Source: Mantis religiosa
Taxonomy: Eukaryota > Arthropoda > Insecta > Mantodea > Mantidae
NCBI GenBank assembly: GCA_030765055.1
Contig: CM060953.1
Span: forward strand, 196,141,482 to 196,205,481
Direction: 5' to 3'
Length of the DNA: 64,000 nt
The notes under the pieces are model-generated. The model was not told where the DNA came from. It made no database searches and saw nothing but the letters and a program-made list of their open reading frames with translations. Shown in pieces: positions 10,886-27,062 of this stretch (the first letter of the stretch is position 1; the number at the start of each line of letters is the position of its first letter). The position numbers and the translations under genes are program-made.

Positions 10886-11560
10886 AAAGTACAAGATGCA
10901 ACTGCAGTAAAGAAAGTCCTGAGTTAGTGCCTTGAGAACTTTCTATGAATATCTTCTGCACCCAGATCAACTCATTCACACGACTGTTACAAAACAACTG
11001 AATGTCCAAAATGGCTGAAACTTTGGAGAGTAACTGCCAACAGATGAACAACGAAATTTACTATGTTTTTGTTTACGAGTGCTGTCATCTTCATGTTGAG
11101 TTCGGTAACTTTTCAGACCACCGTCGTAGAGCTAGAGGTATACTGCTGCGCAAGAAAAAAGTAAGGAATGGCTGGGTCAATGAAAACCACCATGAACTGC
11201 TGCAGGACAGACATCAATTTCAGTCTAAACATTGGGGATGGAATAATTCATCATCACCTTTTTAATTTACATATCCCCCTTCCGCCTTAATTCAAGGACA
11301 TATACACTCTTACTCACAAATGAGTTGCGTTATCTAACTGGAGGTCAACTAATGAATGTGGTTTTTATACGATAGTGTACTAATTCATTTCAGTCGGATT
11401 CATCGCAAATACATAAAACCTCTGTAAAACTGAACGCGATCGTTCCGGCATTTATTTTCCATGTTCATAGGTTTCCGTCTTACAGAAGGTTCTCTTTGAC
11501 AAATGAATTACGAAATAGTTGTACAAGACTTACAGTGACGGAATATTATAGAATGAAATG
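10886..11560. other. No gene recognised
   Basis: Between the truncated 5' edge of J1 and the (AAT)n array. One 87-codon plus-strand frame (11002-11265) has no recognisable motif and is not called as a gene. Confidence 0.45.
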
Positions 11561-11561
11561 T

Positions 11562-15332
<3,771 letters not shown>

Positions 15333-15380
15333 GCCGATATGTATTATGTAGGTACTATGTTTTCAACCTACAGACAATAA

Positions 15381-15701
15381 CACTGGGGAACAAAAAAAGT
15401 TATTTTTATATACCCGAAACAAATTATGCAAATTCTTATGTAAACTGATCTGCTGATTCCAAAAATGCCCCTCAAAATATTGTATCACGTAACGCTTTTT
15501 AGGTATTCATAATTTTTTATTAAAACTTAGAGAAATGTGATGTGATAACTCATATTTGATTAATTGAAAATAATAGGTATTTTATTGGCAAATAACATTG
15601 AAAATAATAATTATTATTAATTATTAATTATTATTAAAATAAATAAACACAACATAATGATGAAAACTAATACCTGAATTATCTCAGAAGTGTTTCAATG
15701 T

Positions 15702-15735
<34 letters not shown>

Positions 15736-16800
15736 TATTGACTCTCCCGTTTGAGGAACCAACAATAGTCTCCGAACATGGCTGAATCCCAGCGATACCC
15801 TGGAAACGTCTTTCCATCTCAGAAATGTCCTGGTGAAAACGCTCACCTTGCTCATCACTTACTACAGCTCATAGATTTGTAGGGAAACTATCAAGGTGAG
15901 AGTGCAAAAAGTGGATTTTAAGTGACATACGGCAACCCATTTCTTTGTAGCTCCTTAATAGTTCTGAGACTAAAGTTTCATAATTTTCTTCTTTGTTATT
16001 GCCCAGGAAGCCTTCCACCACTGATTTAAATGATTTCAATGCTGCCAGTTCAACACGTTTAAGCTTTGATTAAAAAACACTCTCTTTAAGAAGTAGTCTT
16101 ATTTGAAGACCGACAAATATACCTTCCTTCAATTTAGATTCACTTATTTTGGGAAAGATACTTCTTAAATACTCAAATGCACTTCCACTTTTGTCCAAAC
16201 CTTTAACAAAATTCTTCATTAACCCGAGCTTTATGTGAAGTGGGGGGGGGGGAGAAGAACTTTGAGTCTACTAGAGGCACATACTTAACACTGCTTGCTC
16301 CAGGGGTATAGTGTTCCCTTTTCCCCCCATTCTTTCAGTATAAAATGCTTGTCAGTTACCCTACTGTCCCATAAGCACAAAAAACAGTAATATTTTGTGA
16401 AACCTCCCTACAGTCTCGTTAGCAATGCAACTACCTTGAGGTCACTACAAATTTCCCAGCCATGGTTTTTATAACTAATAGCATCTAAAATGATGGACAT
16501 GGAATCGTATGGCTCCTTCATTCCTATGGCATGAAATAAAGGTATTGAAGGTAGTAAATTGCCATTATGAAGCAACACTACCTTTAAGCTGTATTTAGAA
16601 GGGTCAATGGCTATTATTTTAAATTAAGTCAACATGAGTTGGTATCATACCTCATTTCTGTAATTTTATATAAAAGAATAAGAATATCTCAAAAACGTTA
16701 CGTAATACAGCATTTTCAGAGACATTTTTGGAATCAGCGAGTCATTTTGCATAAGAATTAGCCTATTTTGTTTCGGGTACAAAAAACGTGTTCCCTAGTG
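15381..16800 (-). mobile_element. CACTA-like (CMC-type) DNA transposon, decayed
   Basis: Ends form long imperfect inverted repeats of about 90-100 bp. The left starts CACTGGGGAACA and the right, reverse-complemented, starts CACTAGGGAACA. Both then share ACCCGAAACAAA, ATTCTTATG, TGATTCCAAAAATG and ACGTAACG blocks. It is flanked by a 3-bp TAA direct repeat (15378-15380, 16801-16803). CACTA/CACTG termini with 3-bp duplications are the hallmark of the CMC superfamily. The interior carries a minus-strand coding relic. Superfamily assignment is inferred from the ends. Confidence 0.7.
15740..16600 (-). pseudogene. Transposon-associated ORF relic inside the CACTA-like element
   Basis: Minus-strand codons read, with breaks, as a conserved protein seen repeatedly in arthropod repeats. 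Readable are an EPYDSMSIILDAISYKNHG-like start, HYTPGASSVKYVPLVDSK, a block around LHIKLGLMKNFVKGLDKSG, ESKLKEGIFVG, LNRVELAALKSFKSVVEGF, MGCRMSLKIHFLHSHLDS, SDEQGERFHQDISEME and MFGDYCWFLKRES. There are several frameshifts, and a G11 run near 16243 and a T run near 15711-15734 mark damage. Biochemical function is unknown to me. It is non-functional here. Confidence 0.7.
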
Positions 16801-17241
16801 TAATTGCAGTTTATCGCCTAGTTCCTCTCTGTATTTTCAATTCTTCCTTTCCAATCTGCAACTTCATTTGTTTTACCACATATAACATTCAAAACAATGT
16901 TATGATGATCCAGTCATCCATTGGAAGCTCTGAAATTGTCTTTGGTTAATTTTCTTGGTCTCTCTAAAGTTTGAGTCAGAAGTAATGATCCAGAAATGGG
17001 AATTTCTTTAGCAAGCACTAACAAACAACTCGAACAAAGCGCAATTTAGCTCGACACACTGTAGATTTTGTGTTGCGTTTCACATCCCCTGCTGCTCCCT
17101 TTAACCACTCGTCTTTAATTTTTCTTTTTTCAAAGTCTCATAAATCTGAGTTATGCACCTTAAAGTAACACATTTATTAATTTACCTGGACGTTTGTTCT
17201 TTTCGTTCTTCAGTAATATTAACTTTTTCCTCCAATGAGAA

Positions 17242-17741
17242 TGTTATGACTTTGTGGTTCGTAGAATTAAAAGTCTAATTTGCCGAAATTCTAAATTTTC
17301 ATTATTTCCATAGAAATACACCGTTGAGTTCTCACGTTACAACACTACATCACATATGCAAAACAATCCTCCAAGGTCAATGAATATTACAAACAGCGTC
17401 CAGTTCACAACAGAAGCTCTCGTCACAACAACACTCTTGGTACAAAACTCACAACTCTACTGTTTTACAAACCTGCAACTCCTCTTGTTTCACAACAACT
17501 GTCCGGCTGGCGTGTCACAATCTCTTATATATCTCGCTGAATCATTTCTAGATCATTCTAAAGTAAACCAGAAACCGAATTATCTCCATCAGTCCAGAAG
17601 TCACCAGAAATTTCCGTTTGTCTCAGTTTGTTGCAGCAGACTATCGGCACTATTTATCTGCCGGCTGTTTGTACACACAGTCGTTGAAGCTGAACTTCCT
17701 CCTCAGAGGAGGGGCCTTCGACGTTTTGTCATTTCGGAACA
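17242..17741 (-). repeat. Possible diverged solo LTR (minus)
   Basis: The left edge (ATGACTTTGTGGTTCG and following AAAAGTCTAATTTG) resembles the reverse-complemented 3' end of the LTR family at 6092-6618. A TATATAAGAGA-type TATA box appears on the minus strand near 17525. I could not find a convincing target duplication, so the ends are approximate. The 141-codon plus-strand open frame here is taken as incidental. Confidence 0.4.
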
Positions 17742-17874
17742 TTGTCCCTTACTGGCATGGTGGTGGTTTTTAATGATATGACGGTGGGTGGATGGTGGTG
17801 GATATGTCATAATGGTTGTTTGGTTTCTTGATAGAGATTGAAATGTAATGAATAGCTGAATTGTTTGTAGTGAG

Positions 17875-18921
17875 CTATGGTGATGCTAACACTAGTCTGG
17901 GTCGCTTGTAGGTTTCACCGGAGTCGAGGCCATATTCCGCCAGACCGCGGATTAGACTATTGAAGCTAGAAGGGAGCTTGTTATAAAAATTATGAAATAG
18001 GGTAAGGATGAGGTCTGTGATTTTTGGGAAGGAGAGGTCTGCATGGATATTATCGTTAGGAATATACCAATCGGAAGCTGTTGCTCTCCGAAGGTAACGG
18101 TTTTGAAGGACTTGGAGTTTGTGGACATGGGATTTTGCTCCAGCTCCCCAGAATGTGCAAGCATAGGTTAGTGCAGGGCGGAGTATCTGCTTGTATATGA
18201 GCAATTTGTTGTGCAGGCTCATTGTTGATTTCCTATTAAACATAGGATATAGTATGACCATCCTTCTGGACACTTTGTTTGCCACAGTGCTGATGTGTTG
18301 TTTCCACGTCAGACGCCAATCCAGGGTTACTACGAGGTATGTAGCCTCCGAGGACCATTGTACTTCCTCTCCAGCCAGGCGGAGATTGGGTACATCTTGT
18401 GGAGTACGGTGGGTGAATGTGACTGCTTTAGATTTAGTTACATTTATCTTCAAGCGCCAAGTGATGAACCAGGCAGATAGCATATCAGCGTAACGCTGCA
18501 CCTTGGTTACTGCATTAACGTGTTGTGTAGATGAGACTGTTAATGTGGTGTCATCAGCGAGTAGAATGAGGTTACAGCCTATTAGGATGGGGAGGGTGTT
18601 TATATAGGTGAGGAATAGGAGGGGACCAAGGACACTGCCTTGTGGTACCCCGGCTTGAATACCATAGGGTTGAGAATGGATGTCGTCCCTGGCAACGACA
18701 AAGGAACGGTTTTTAAGGTAGGTGTTGATGAGGTGTATAAGATATGCTGGGATATTGTAGTGGATGAGTCGATGGATGAGGCCGTCATGCCGCACCGAGT
18801 CGAATGCTTGGGAGATGTCCAGGAGTAGTGCTGTAACGTAGTGCCGGTTATTAAACCCGCGTATTACATCGTCCACGAGGCGAAGTAACTGGTGAGAGGT
18901 GGAGTTTGTGTAGACTAACAA
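17875..18921 (-). pseudogene. Jockey-like LINE reverse transcriptase fragment J4 (minus)
   Basis: Open frame of 348 codons, truncated at its 5' side. Motifs in order: STSHQLLRLVDDV, LLLDISQAFDSVRHDGL (catalytic Asp), GVPQGSVLGPLLFLTYINTLP, LADDTTL, WRLKINVTKSKAVTF, EATYLVVTLDWRLTWKQHI, and the C-terminal YACTFWGAGAKSHVHKLQVLQN. YLVV replaces the usual YLGV. Endonuclease, ORF1 and the first RT motifs are absent. It is a different lineage from J1-J3 and closer to J5. Confidence 0.88.
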
Positions 18922-18925
18922 TCCA

Positions 18926-19913
18926 CGTTATCGCGCGAACCATTTATGTGAGTTTCCACGACAATATCTTATGTTTAGAACCTATTTTACGGAATTTGTG
19001 TACACACAAATTATGTTTTTAAAAACCATCAAAATTCACAGTTTTCTTCCACTCGTACTTGATCACTTGTAACAACGGAACTGAGAATGAACACACTGCA
19101 AAACAGTTGTACCCTTATCATGTGTGTTAGAAGAGAGTTAAGAGAGTTAATCGTTTGTTTTCCCTTTTTCCTCAAAGGATTACAGTTTATGACTTTATGA
19201 TTCATGGAACTTAGGTGCAGGTACAGTCCCCCTCAAAATTATTGTAGTTTTTTAAAACACGTACGTTGTAACCCATTACACATAAGTTAATCCGTTATAC
19301 TCACGTTATTTACACAAACGGTTCCCAAAAATTATTTCTCTTTTCGCGTGAGGCAGTTTTCCAGGTTTTGAGTGTAATTTTACATGGAGAATACCTTCAT
19401 TCTGAAATTTATTTGCCGCTTTTCCAGGTTTCCGGTACATAAGGGTTCATTTTAGGAAAGTTTTACTGTAATAGATCTCCTCAGAGATGGATTGGCCGAG
19501 GGAGCTTTATTCCATGGGCTCACCTAATCTCTTTTCAATACAATGGGGTTTTCTGTATGGGAACATTTCAAATCTTTATACGACTCTTGTACCGAATATT
19601 GACATTCTGGATTTGATATAAATAGGAAAAACTCCGGAATTTGCAATGGAATACCTCATAGCATCAAACGTAAGCTTAGAGTATCTACTAAAGCAGAGGA
19701 AGCCACTTGCAACATTTTGTGTAACTTTCATTCTTGTGTTGTAACTCGACAATAAATGGTTTTCAAAACTTATGTTTTTCATTATGAACATTTTGATGGT
19801 GTTAAGCACAATATAATATAATTATATTAAAAATAATTTCAATGCTGATGCCTCTGTTTTCCTCCCCGTATAGATGACTTAAATCCCCAGAACTAACAAG
19901 TGAGCCTATCACG
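18926..19913. other. No gene recognised
   Basis: AT-rich spacer. A Tc1-like ACAGTCCCCCTCAAAATT near 19224 has no partner inverted repeat that I can find. Confidence 0.45.
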
Positions 19914-19921
19914 GTGCAGCC

Positions 19922-21940
19922 CAGTGGCGGCTCGTGCCAAAAGATAACAGCGTGCTCCGGGAAAAAAAGTCAATGCGCCCATGTTTCTGTATGGTATAAA
20001 CAGAATTTCTACTTCCTTTCGCTTTTTGTTCAATTTTTAGATGGAGTATTGGACACCCTAATATTTTTATACCAACCCTTTCTTCTAATGCTCGCCTCGA
20101 AAAGGGAGTTTTCAGAAGTCCATTATTTATTGGCTAAAGTTTTCGTTACTCATACATTGAATAAAATGAAATTATAACACGTTTCACACTCACACACAAA
20201 ATAAAGAAACTGATATCAGCCACTAAATAACGTTACAGAAAGAAATACTTGGATACAATGCGAGCATGCGCACTACATTCACCTGTTATGGGGATTCTCG
20301 TTATGGTCGCGGGAATGGAGTATCCTGCCAACATGATAGGTGCATCAAAACCGACCGACCGAAGTGCTGGCTGGCTGGCTGTATAAAGCCTTTTAGGGAT
20401 TTTGTAAGATATGTTGTGGCTTTTAGGTTGTAGTGTCTACAATGTTTGTAACTTTAGGTTGTGGGAATGGATGCAGTACCTTGCACCCTGATGTTTTATT
20501 TTTAAAATGTATGTTAAGCTAAAAAAAATTTGATACCAAATAGCTTAGAAGAATTATGTGGAGCTCAGCTTTAGCTGCTGTTGAGATTAGCTCCTGCGTT
20601 ATCTCTGGGTACCCACAACAGCCTCGAATGGCGTCTAGTGGGGTCATACACTCTCAATGATCTAACAAAGGGCTTCTATGTCTGGGTAAAGTAGTGTAGA
20701 ATTTTGATGCCCGACGCGTAATTTCATCCTCCAAGTACGAAAGACCCGAGGTCTCATGTAGCAACCTGATAGGAAAATAACAACCCATGGAACATATATA
20801 CCGTAGTCCTCTAGTCTGTGCACGTTGAAGCCATGTTAGCCAGCTATCTGCGGCAATGTCCCAGATCTCGCAGGCATACAGCATCACCAGAATTGCCAGC
20901 GTTCGGAAGAGGTATAACTTCAGGCCAACCGGCATAGAGCTCGACCCCAGCATTGGGTATAGGGAAGCAATTGCTCCCTGTACCCTCACGATAGGTCTCT
21001 GATGTGCTGGCGAAAAGTTAGAATTCTGTCCAATTTTACTCCAAAGTCCTGGACAGAGTTAGTCCACTCTATACTTCGGCCTCGAAAGCTGAAATTGGAA
21101 CAGTCTGCGGGGGTGTGGCGCTTTGTAAAAAGTGTGGCGTGGTTTTTGTTCGGCTTAACGAACATACACCAACGCCGACACCACTGTTGTGTGAGGCGGA
21201 TGTGTGTTTGTAAGGGGTTGAAGGCTCTGAGGATGTGTTTGGTTTGTCTTTGCGGAACAGAAGCACGTCGTCAGCGTATTGTGTCATTTCGACTCGTGTC
21301 TCTGTGGGGAAATCTGCTATAAAGACGTTGAATAAGGTGGGGGATAGCACAGAGCCTTCGGGGACTCTGCCTCTCACTGGTCTCATGTTGATGTTTTCCC
21401 CGCCACAGTGTCTTTGAAGGTGCAGTGTAAACTATCTGCCCTCCAATTTAATAACCATTAGATATTGGATATGTTTACGTAAGTAGGACGTAATTAGTTT
21501 CTAGAACTAAAATATAAACCAATGATAGGTTATTAAATGATGTTCAATGCATATCCAAGTTCTACAGCTGTAACTATGAGTGTTGGTAGCCCTGCTTCAC
21601 CATGCAGCGAATGATCATCGCGCAACACGCAGATGCAGCACGCATTTGTGCGAAAAGCTATTGAACTCATGACATCAGGGAGGCAAGAGGGGAATGTTGT
21701 ACGCATGCGCAGTAAGTGACTACCGAGCTTGCTGGCTCTCAGGACGTGGACGTCACGGATGAGTTCCATTAGTTACGCAGATGTTTTCCATGCATCAAGA
21801 GTTCATTATTGGTCGTACTCGATTTCTTATACTTACAATAATGCATTGTTATTCACATGATCTTTTAACATTTCTACAATGTCATTTATAAAACAGAAAA
21901 GAGCGTGCTGTAGCACTGCAGTAAATACGAGCCGCTCCTG
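19922..21940. mobile_element. hAT-like non-autonomous element (shell)
   Basis: The left end CAGTGGCGGCTCGTG (19922) and right end ACGAGCCGCTCCTG (21927-21940) form a short imperfect inverted repeat of the CAGNGGCGGCTCG type common in hAT elements. Subterminal GCGTGCTCCGG / GAGCGTGCTGTAG also correspond loosely. Flanking octamers GTGCAGCC and GAGCAGAT match at 5 of 8 positions, compatible with an aged 8-bp duplication. No hAT transposase is visible. A Jockey copy is nested inside. Confidence 0.45.
20375..21428 (-). pseudogene. Jockey-like LINE relic J2 (minus)
   Basis: 5'-truncated member of the J1 family. From the right: RPVRGRVPEGSVLSPTLF and YADDVLLF (about 21385-21240), a frame break, then VQGAIASLYPMLGSSSMPV, YACEIWDIAADSW and RLLHETSGLSYLEDEI (about 20985-20660). 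A 3' UTR follows, ending in tetranucleotide repeats (GCCA-type and CGGT-type) near 20365-20390 rather than poly(A). Confidence 0.87.
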
Positions 21941-22115
21941 GAGCAGATATGCTCTGGATTACAAACGGTAGCCAAAATTGATGATTTGTCCAAAGAAACG
22001 GAGGAGATGATTTCAAATGGATGGAAGCAGTAGATGGTGGAATGAATGGTGGGGGAATCCGGATAACTGGGGAATGTTTCAAGATTGATAAAGACTATGT
22101 GATTATTTACAACTG

Positions 22116-22121
22116 TTTATT
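22116..22121 (-). terminator. Poly(A) signal of gene A2
   Basis: AATAAA on the minus strand, within a 3' UTR that matches gene A1 apart from a short indel. Confidence 0.8.
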
Positions 22122-22163
22122 GAGTAGTGTAACAAGAAGAGCACGAGTGTTGATGATGACAGT

Positions 22164-25100
22164 TTAGTAATGATGGTCGTAGTGTCCACCTCCAATGTGG
22201 TAACCAGGAGCTCCAAATCCTCCGTAGCCGTGAGGGTAACTGGAGCCGTGGAAGTGGCCGTGGTGTCCATGTTCGATCTCGTAACCGAACTTGTGTCCCA
22301 AGCCGTTACCTGCGTACACACAAACACATTGTATCTAATGATCATGTCGGCAAAAGCGTCAACTCGTTTAATTTTTAAATAGTTCTTGCAGCATAATTTT
22401 ACAATCTTTTTCTGTTAGACTTTCCTCCAGTATTTGTCAACCTGGTCTTTTGTCCACTTTTGTATTTTTTATATATCTCGTGCATGTTCAGTGTAGCTCA
22501 AAACGAATAAATTATTTCTGTAGCTGTCTACACGCTTAGCTTTTTCAACTCCAATGACAAATTAGTTGTATTAATCTGCTCCCTATTTTATTCTAGGCTG
22601 TTTATAGTGAATCATCATTCCCAAATCCCATAACAGCAATTCCTTACAGTACTGCCTATTCAAAATAATGAATCAAAGATCTCCGGATATTCACATCTGA
22701 CAACCTTAACCTCTAGCCACAAATTTGTAAATCCTGCACACCAGGAGAGCAGTCCTAAGCCATGAGTCTTCTTGTGCCTTCATTTTGGTACCATAGTTCT
22801 TTTAACAATATAAAACCTATACCTATCAGGATTATCATACTTACAACACTCGAAGAACTGAGGCACTGCATTTACAATATCACCGACTCAATAGCATATC
22901 CCATAAAGGAGCCATTCTGTTCAATAAACTACCCAGATCCTTAAAAGCTAAGCCAGGGAGAATATTTAAATCTAATGTATATAAATTGTTATTAAAGCTC
23001 AAATTTTACAGCATTTATGATTACCTCAGTGCAGATATCTAGCTAAGTAGACACTATTTTACTATGTTTCTGTGTATATACTTAGTTTAATCCTTATCTT
23101 GTAAGTTATGACGAAGCCATATGTACAAATTCTACATCTACGGTGAATAAAACTCAACTCTATATAATTTTCACATAAATCACAAAGCTGATACTCTAAA
23201 ATAATATTATACACTCCCAGGCCGCCGGGCTTCTGTCTTTGCAAAATACACAAAGGCTACGGTTATTCATAAAAGGAAATCTACTCAATTACAAAAAACA
23301 CTTCAATAACCTCTAATATTGGTAGATTTTACTTCCTTTATACAATTATTTAGCTCTCCCTGCTGTTAGATTTTATTACAACACAAAATATATACAGCAA
23401 AAAATTCTTATAAGAGAGTTATTAGACGTTTTTGGCAACCAGAAACCATCTATAGAACCATAACAAACATTATTCAGAGGTTCTGATACTGTTTCACTAC
23501 TTACACTATTAAACAAACGACAGTTAAAGAAACAAATATTATAATCGACTGTCCCATTTTAAGTCGTCATCTGTTTGTTTAAGAGCTGCTATATTCCTTG
23601 CGATTTAATTTAACAGCTTTTGTTTTTATGTTCTACAGAGCTAAGCAAATTGATAAACTGTGGAGCCACGGTCACTGTTTTTCTCTACTCTATGGCGCTC
23701 TTAACTGTCAGGACTTTCTTCGTAAGCATATTGCAATGAGTTCGTATTTAAATAAAAGGGTGCTTGTATATCCTTTTTAACTTTCAGCAACTATAAAATG
23801 AAATTAGAAGTGCTTTATATATAATATACATAAGCATAGATATGTTAAAGTTATGCAAGTTATGATGCAGTACTTACTGAGATGGGTGTGGGAGTGGCCG
23901 TGTATAGCAGAAACAGAATGTACCAGAGCAAACAGAGCCAGGATGGCTACAGCAAATCCCTGAAACACAAAACATTACCTTCTTTAGTAGAACACATGGT
24001 AAATGTCCAGCTTTTATTCTACGTTTATTATAAACGCAATATTTTGAAGTAAATAGAAATAGCTTTGGTACTCCGTTTAAAAATTCAAGTGTAAATTTCA
24101 TCACAAAGATGCCCATTTCTTGGCCCTCTGAATTCAACGTAAGGTCCGTGTGTATTTGTGAACAGCATAAAATGAAACGTTGGATAAATGCCAACTTTGG
24201 CATTAAACTTAAATTATATTTTTACCAAGCAAGGTACAATTTTCGATACCTTTTAATTTTCCCAACACTTGTAGTAAATATTTTACTAAAAATAATATAA
24301 TTAAAATATTTAAATAAAAAATAAAAATTATATCTAGTAGTCTGTTGGAGAGGAATTCGAAAAGAATTTTGTGTATGTTTATTGATCTGCTAAACCATAA
24401 GGGACACGTCAACAATTATAAAACTATTTAAAACACAGAATTTACTTAAAATACTAATTTCTTACATAAATATATTGTCATTTAATCGTTTATTTCCATA
24501 CGTGAAAAAGTATGGAATTTCTGGAGTGCAAAATGATCCTGATTGGACTGTGGGTTGAACTAGAAGTTATAAATAATAAAAGTTCAGTCTTGATGATAAA
24601 GTAGATATTTTCAAGGCTCTATGTTGGAGGAGGAGGTGCAAGTGCATTACATTTGACCCTCATGATGTCCCTCTTAGCGACAATATATAAATTAGGACAT
24701 GAATCGAGGTTGTGATTGGTTATTTTACATTTCAGAAAAGTTACTTAATATAAGTAACCCAAAATGCATGTCACTGCATAAAAAATCCTAAGAAACTGGA
24801 TAAAATGCAAAGAACATTAAATGTTCTACTTGTTTCAAATACTTAAGGTATAATTTAGCCCAACTGCTCATGAAATAATCACAGCAGGCATTGAAACTTT
24901 ATAAACTAATAAACAGGCGTTTATCAAATATTATTTAACAACATTATGCAATAAATTTACACTAATATGACAAATGCTGTAAGTAATATCATATCACTTC
25001 AGGAATGATGTTAGTAGTCATTGAAAGTTGGGGTTTCCAAGCTTTCCCATAGAATATTATTATTGGTATTATTCATACTATTTATGTTACTAATTTTTTG

Positions 25101-25762
25101 CAGTCTGGGCCTTTATAAACCTTATGAATAATTTTAACGGTCACTGGTAGTTCTTTTTATTATCCATATCACATAAATGCTCTACAGACTTCAGTGAATT
25201 ATATGATCCAAACAATTCTCACGATCCAACACCTTTAAAAGCCTAACGACATATTTATAGCACCCTTAGACTGTCTTTAAACATAACTGGACATTCCGTC
25301 TTTCTGTTCTACATCTTTGTGCATGAACTTTATTGCTTAAATTTCAGTTTTCCTCGGGTTTGTATGAAAATACTTATACATAACCTCAAATGTGTTATAT
25401 AAACGTTTGAACATGCATCTTATACTTTCTTCATTCATTTGTTCATAGACCTTTATTTATTCTCGACAACAATGAAGATTTAAACTTCATTAAAACAAGA
25501 ATTTATTTCTTTAGAACTAATAACATTAATTTTAATGAAATACGTTAATTTTCAAATATCAAAGTTCCCTAATAAATACGAATGTATAAGACAGTTGTTG
25601 AAACTTTCCATTTTGTTCGTTATTTAAAAATATATACTTATCTGATAAGTACTTCTAATATAGCTTTGAGATTTTCTAGTATTATTATTTTTATTTAAAC
25701 TCAAGTGCTCAAATTGCATAAATAAATATTGTATTACTGTTTACCTTAGCGATGGCTGCCAT
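22164..25762 (-). CDS. Gene A2: secreted His/Gly-rich small protein, inverted duplicate of A1
   Basis: Coding exons on the minus strand are 25762-25745, 23959-23878 and 22309-22164, with the same sizes (18, 82, 146 bases) and phases (0, 1) as A1, giving 81 residues. The signal peptide starts MAAIAKGFAVAIL, differing from A1 at two residues. The 57-residue mature protein is identical. Exon 3 differs at two bases, both synonymous Gly changes. Exon 2 differs at two, one of them synonymous in the mature part. Introns are otherwise unlike those of A1 except for about 25 bp beside the exons. This points to strong purifying selection, gene conversion, or both. The gene converges on A1 across 18 kb of transposons and is divergent from gene B. 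A cuticle or matrix role is inferred, as for A1. Confidence 0.87.
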
Positions 25763-25790
25763 TTTACTGTTCGTTGTTGCTACAGTGCAA

Positions 25791-25828
25791 TAACTGATGC
25801 CATTCCAAAGTTTTCCCTGTCTTTTATA
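25791..25828 (-). promoter_or_regulatory. Core promoter of gene A2 (TATA + initiator)
   Basis: On the minus strand, TATAAAAG (25828-25821) precedes GCATCAGTTATTGCAC by about 30 bp, the same arrangement as A1. Confidence 0.8.
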
Positions 25829-25864
25829 CCTTGTATAATACGTTTATTTTTGTTAAAAGTACAC

Positions 25865-26038
25865 TGATCTATAAAAAAATTCAGATTAACCTTCACTATT
25901 ACCTTTTCTTGTCACCTTTCAGCACAGAGTATTGGAACAGGTCCGTTTTTTAAGCTGGACAGAATAAGCAATATTAGGTAATAAGTGTGACATTCCAAAG
26001 TGTAGCAATGTCAATTGTTGAAATGCTTGACTTGACTA
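25865..26038 (-). promoter_or_regulatory. Conserved upstream block of gene A2
   Basis: Counterpart of 1152-1330. The ATTGACATTGCTACACTTTG and AGTGAAGGTTAATCTGA segments are kept at a matching distance from the start codon. Confidence 0.55.
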
Positions 26039-26436
26039 GGTACCATTCTCCTCTCAACGTGATAGCAGTAAAGGTTGGTTTAACTTGCCAGTAACTTTTG
26101 CGACTGTGTATTGTTATTTGTAAGCATAAAGCAATGGAATGTTTTGTTTTATAAATAGCACAATATGACACATGATTCTAGTTTTTGATAATGAATTATT
26201 TAGAAGTAAAATTAATAATTACATAAAAGGATGATAATGAGATGCGTAAATAACTTAAAAATAACTTTTATACATTAAAATTAATACATAACGCAAGAAG
26301 CATGTGAGGGGATAAAAACAGCAATGCAATACATGTGTTTAAGAAAAACATTTAGGTTAAGAGCGGAGAAATCATCAGCTTCACTGATCCCGAAGTCCAC
26401 TAAGATCGCTAAATTTTAACCATGCTTAAAGTGAGA

Positions 26437-26540
26437 AAAGCCCACATCTGTAGCTTGGTGGTAGCGTGACTGCCTCGAGTTCAAGAAGTCCCGAACTCGA
26501 ATCTCCGATACGGGTTTTTCTCCCCCAGGTTTTCCCTTAT
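26437..26540 (+). repeat. tRNA-headed SINE (family B) head, leading into a 108-bp array
   Basis: TAGCTTGGTGGTAGCG (26451-26466) resembles an A box and GAACTCGAATC (about 26493) a weak B box, in tRNA-like spacing. A short pyrimidine-rich body follows and joins the first 108-bp unit at TTTTCCCTTATCCTG. The same head-body-array order occurs on the minus strand at 48150-49535. Confidence 0.7.
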
Positions 26541-27062
26541 CCTGAAAGATGAATGTCTGGTATCTCTAAGCTCTATGTAACCTGTACTCATTCGAACATC
26601 ATTTCATTCATCGTCCGATATGACTTAACGTTGGAGGTTTTCTCTTATCCTGAAAGATGAATGTCTGGTATCTCTAAGCTCTATGTAACCTGTACTCATT
26701 TGAACATCATTTCATTTATCGTCCGATATGACTTAACGTTGGAGGTTTTCTCTTATCCTGAAAGATGAATGTTTGGTATCTCTAAGCTCTATGTACCCTG
26801 TACTCATTTGAACATCATTTCATTCATCGGCCGATATGACTTAACGTTGGAGGTTTTCTCTTATCCTGAAAGATGAAAGTCTGGTAACTCTAAGCTCTAT
26901 GTACCCTGTACTTATTTGAACATCATTTCCTTCATCATCCGATATGACTTAACGTTGAAGGTTTTCTCTTATCCTGAAAGATGAATGTCTGGTAACTCTA
27001 AGCTCTATGTACCCTGTACTCATTTGTACATCATTTCATTCATCGTCCGATATGACTTAACG
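26541..27062 (+). repeat. 108-bp tandem array, locus 1 (about 5 copies)
   Basis: The anchor CCTGAAAGATGAA recurs at 26541, 26649, 26757, 26865 and 26973, exactly 108 bp apart. Units are about 95 percent alike by eye. The array lies between the divergent promoters of genes A2 and B. Confidence 0.97.

Noticed and set aside
17356..17781. 141-codon plus-strand frame as a host gene
   Set aside because: No recognisable domain; lies within a sequence resembling a reverse-oriented LTR.
19224..19260. Tc1-like terminal repeat (ACAGTCCCCCTCAAAATT)
   Set aside because: No inverted partner or transposase sequence found within a few kb.
26437..26540. Functional tRNA gene
   Set aside because: A and B boxes are recognisable but acceptor and anticodon stems do not fold as a tRNA, and related copies are dispersed and attached to repeat bodies. 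The same holds for the FB, C and D family heads.
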